A DNA stretch of 6,863 nucleotides from Porticoccaceae bacterium. Lineage in GTDB: Bacteria > Pseudomonadota > Gammaproteobacteria > Pseudomonadales > Porticoccaceae. The notes under the pieces are model-generated. The model was not told the origin of the DNA and searched no databases. It saw only the letters and a list, made by a program, of their open reading frames with translations. This document shows, in pieces, positions 6,029 through 6,863 of this stretch; position 1 is the first letter of the stretch, and every line of letters begins with the position of its first letter. The DNA is taken from positions 1-6,863 of the forward strand of contig JASLVT010000069.1 of the NCBI GenBank assembly GCA_030741175.1, given 5' to 3'. Made by a program: the position numbers and the translations under genes.

Positions 6029-6811
6029 ATGAAGGCCACCAGCGGTGACATACTGTTCGGCAAAAGCCCACGCAATCGGGTTTCCAATCAGTCACCTTCC
6101 CCCTTATACCACCAACTTTATGCCCTTATAAAAGGTTATATCCTCGATGGTACTTTTCATCTAGGTGAGAGATTGCCCAGCGAAAAAGACTTGGCAGATG
6201 GTTTTAATGTGTCACGCATCACCGTGAAAAGAGCTGTTAATGAGTTAGCCGCAGAAGATTTAGTTCAACGAGCCCGCGGCAAAGGCACCCATGTAAGCTA
6301 TAAATACACACCTAAACCAGTGCAGGCACCGCTTCTCGGTGTATTGGAAGAAATCGATAGTATTGCCCAGAATTCAGTGGCAGAAGTGTTGGACTGCAGA
6401 CTGGTTATACCGCCGCAAACTATACGCAGCGAATTCGACCTAGCCAATAATGACACCCTACTTCATTTAGTCCGCAAACGTCAGCGCGCGGGAGCTTTTT
6501 TTGGCTACTTTGACAGCTGGAGCGCCGCTGTGGATATGCCCGACAACACCGATATTTTTATTCAACAATCGCGGCATGAGTATTTGCGTGACAGTGGAAT
6601 GGCAATCAGCTATATCAATCAAACCATCAGTGCTGTGCCTGCCAGTGATAGCGTTGCATCACATCTGCAAATATCGCCTGGTTTCCCCCTGCTTAAATTA
6701 GTGCGAAGCTCTTACTATCAGGACGATGACAAAGGCGTGCTGGTTTACTACCTTATTTCACTTTACAACAGCGAATTATTCCAATATCAGATGGACCTTA
6801 AACTCGACTAA
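6029..6811 (+). CDS. GntR-family transcriptional regulator, HutC type with UTRA domain
   Basis: This 260-residue protein fits the HutC subfamily (about 230-260). The winged helix-turn-helix spans roughly residues 24-90: PLYHQLYALIKGYILDGTF (25-43), GERLPSEKDLADGFNVSR (46-63), ITVKRAVNELAAEDLV (64-79), and the wing RARGKGTHV (81-89). A UTRA effector-binding domain follows at about 100-255, with the conserved-type segments LLHLVRKRQRAGAFFGYFDSW (144-164, key parts VRKRQR and FFGYFDSW), residues typical of the strand NQTISAVPAS (197-206), and LLKLVRSSYY (221-230). HutC regulators are mostly repressors of catabolic genes released by a small pathway molecule. It is divergent from the operon with a palindrome between them, so it is the likely operon repressor. 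The N-terminus before the HTH (about 23 residues) is a little long but the SD supports it. Ligand unknown. Confidence 0.93.
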   Translation: MKATSGDILFGKSPRNRVSNQSPSPLYHQLYALIKGYILDGTFHLGERLPSEKDLADGFNVSRITVKRAVNELAAEDLVQRARGKGTHVSYKYTPKPVQAPLLGVLEEIDSIAQNSVAEVLDCRLVIPPQTIRSEFDLANNDTLLHLVRKRQRAGAFFGYFDSWSAAVDMPDNTDIFIQQSRHEYLRDSGMAISYINQTISAVPASDSVASHLQISPGFPLLKLVRSSYYQDDDKGVLVYYLISLYNSELFQYQMDLKLD

Positions 6812-6863
6812 CCAACCTCCGCAAATCTATCCAACTGTCAGCGACCGGTTATATGCTTTCATT
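6812..6863. other. Tail after the GntR gene, no feature seen
   Basis: Fifty-two bases to the window edge. I see no hairpin with U-run and no start of another frame with an SD. The GntR terminator, if any, lies outside or is not of the intrinsic type. Confidence 0.4.

Overview
The window carries one catabolic-looking operon on the minus strand and a divergent regulator on the plus strand. GC content is moderate (roughly half by eye), SD sequences are of the AGGAG type, and the gene families suggest a proteobacterium. A marine-type gammaproteobacterium is my best guess, but it rests on general impression and no marker gene is present.

Layout. Reading the minus strand from right to left: a family III (CaiB/BaiF) CoA-transferase (5701-4502); an HMG-CoA lyase-family DRE-TIM lyase (4502-3588), which overlaps it by one base (TAATG); a 70-bp AT-rich gap; a HyuA-type ATPase subunit of the hydantoinase/oxoprolinase/acetone carboxylase superfamily (3517-1448); and its HyuB-type partner (1446 to the left edge, 482 codons visible, C-terminus cut off), which starts one base after the hyuA stop. 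On the plus strand a GntR/HutC-type regulator with a UTRA ligand-binding domain (6029-6811) is transcribed away from the operon. A 52-base tail follows it.

The 327-bp divergent region (5702-6028) is the richest non-coding part. It holds a perfect 7-4-7 palindrome, TGGTATA-TGTT-TATACCA, that overlaps the -10 of a good minus-strand promoter (TTGATC-17-TATAAA, extended TG). This is a convincing arrangement for repression by the GntR protein. The inferred operon transcript then has an approximately 265-nt leader. The leader contains an imperfect hairpin, a repeated word (ATCCGGTAAGA, twice) and a 60-codon reading frame whose TGA overlaps the CoA-transferase ATG (ATGA).

Working model (inference): a ligand, probably the substrate or an early intermediate, releases the GntR repressor. 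HyuAB carries out an ATP-dependent step, either opening a cyclic amide or carboxylating a ketone. The CoA-transferase activates the resulting acid as its thioester, and the lyase cleaves the thioester to an acyl-CoA (possibly acetyl-CoA) plus a keto product. I cannot identify the substrate. The combination HyuAB + CaiB + HMGL-like lyase under a HutC-type regulator does not match a pathway I can name with confidence, and the lyase departs from classical HMG-CoA lyases at recognisable active-site-proximal motifs.
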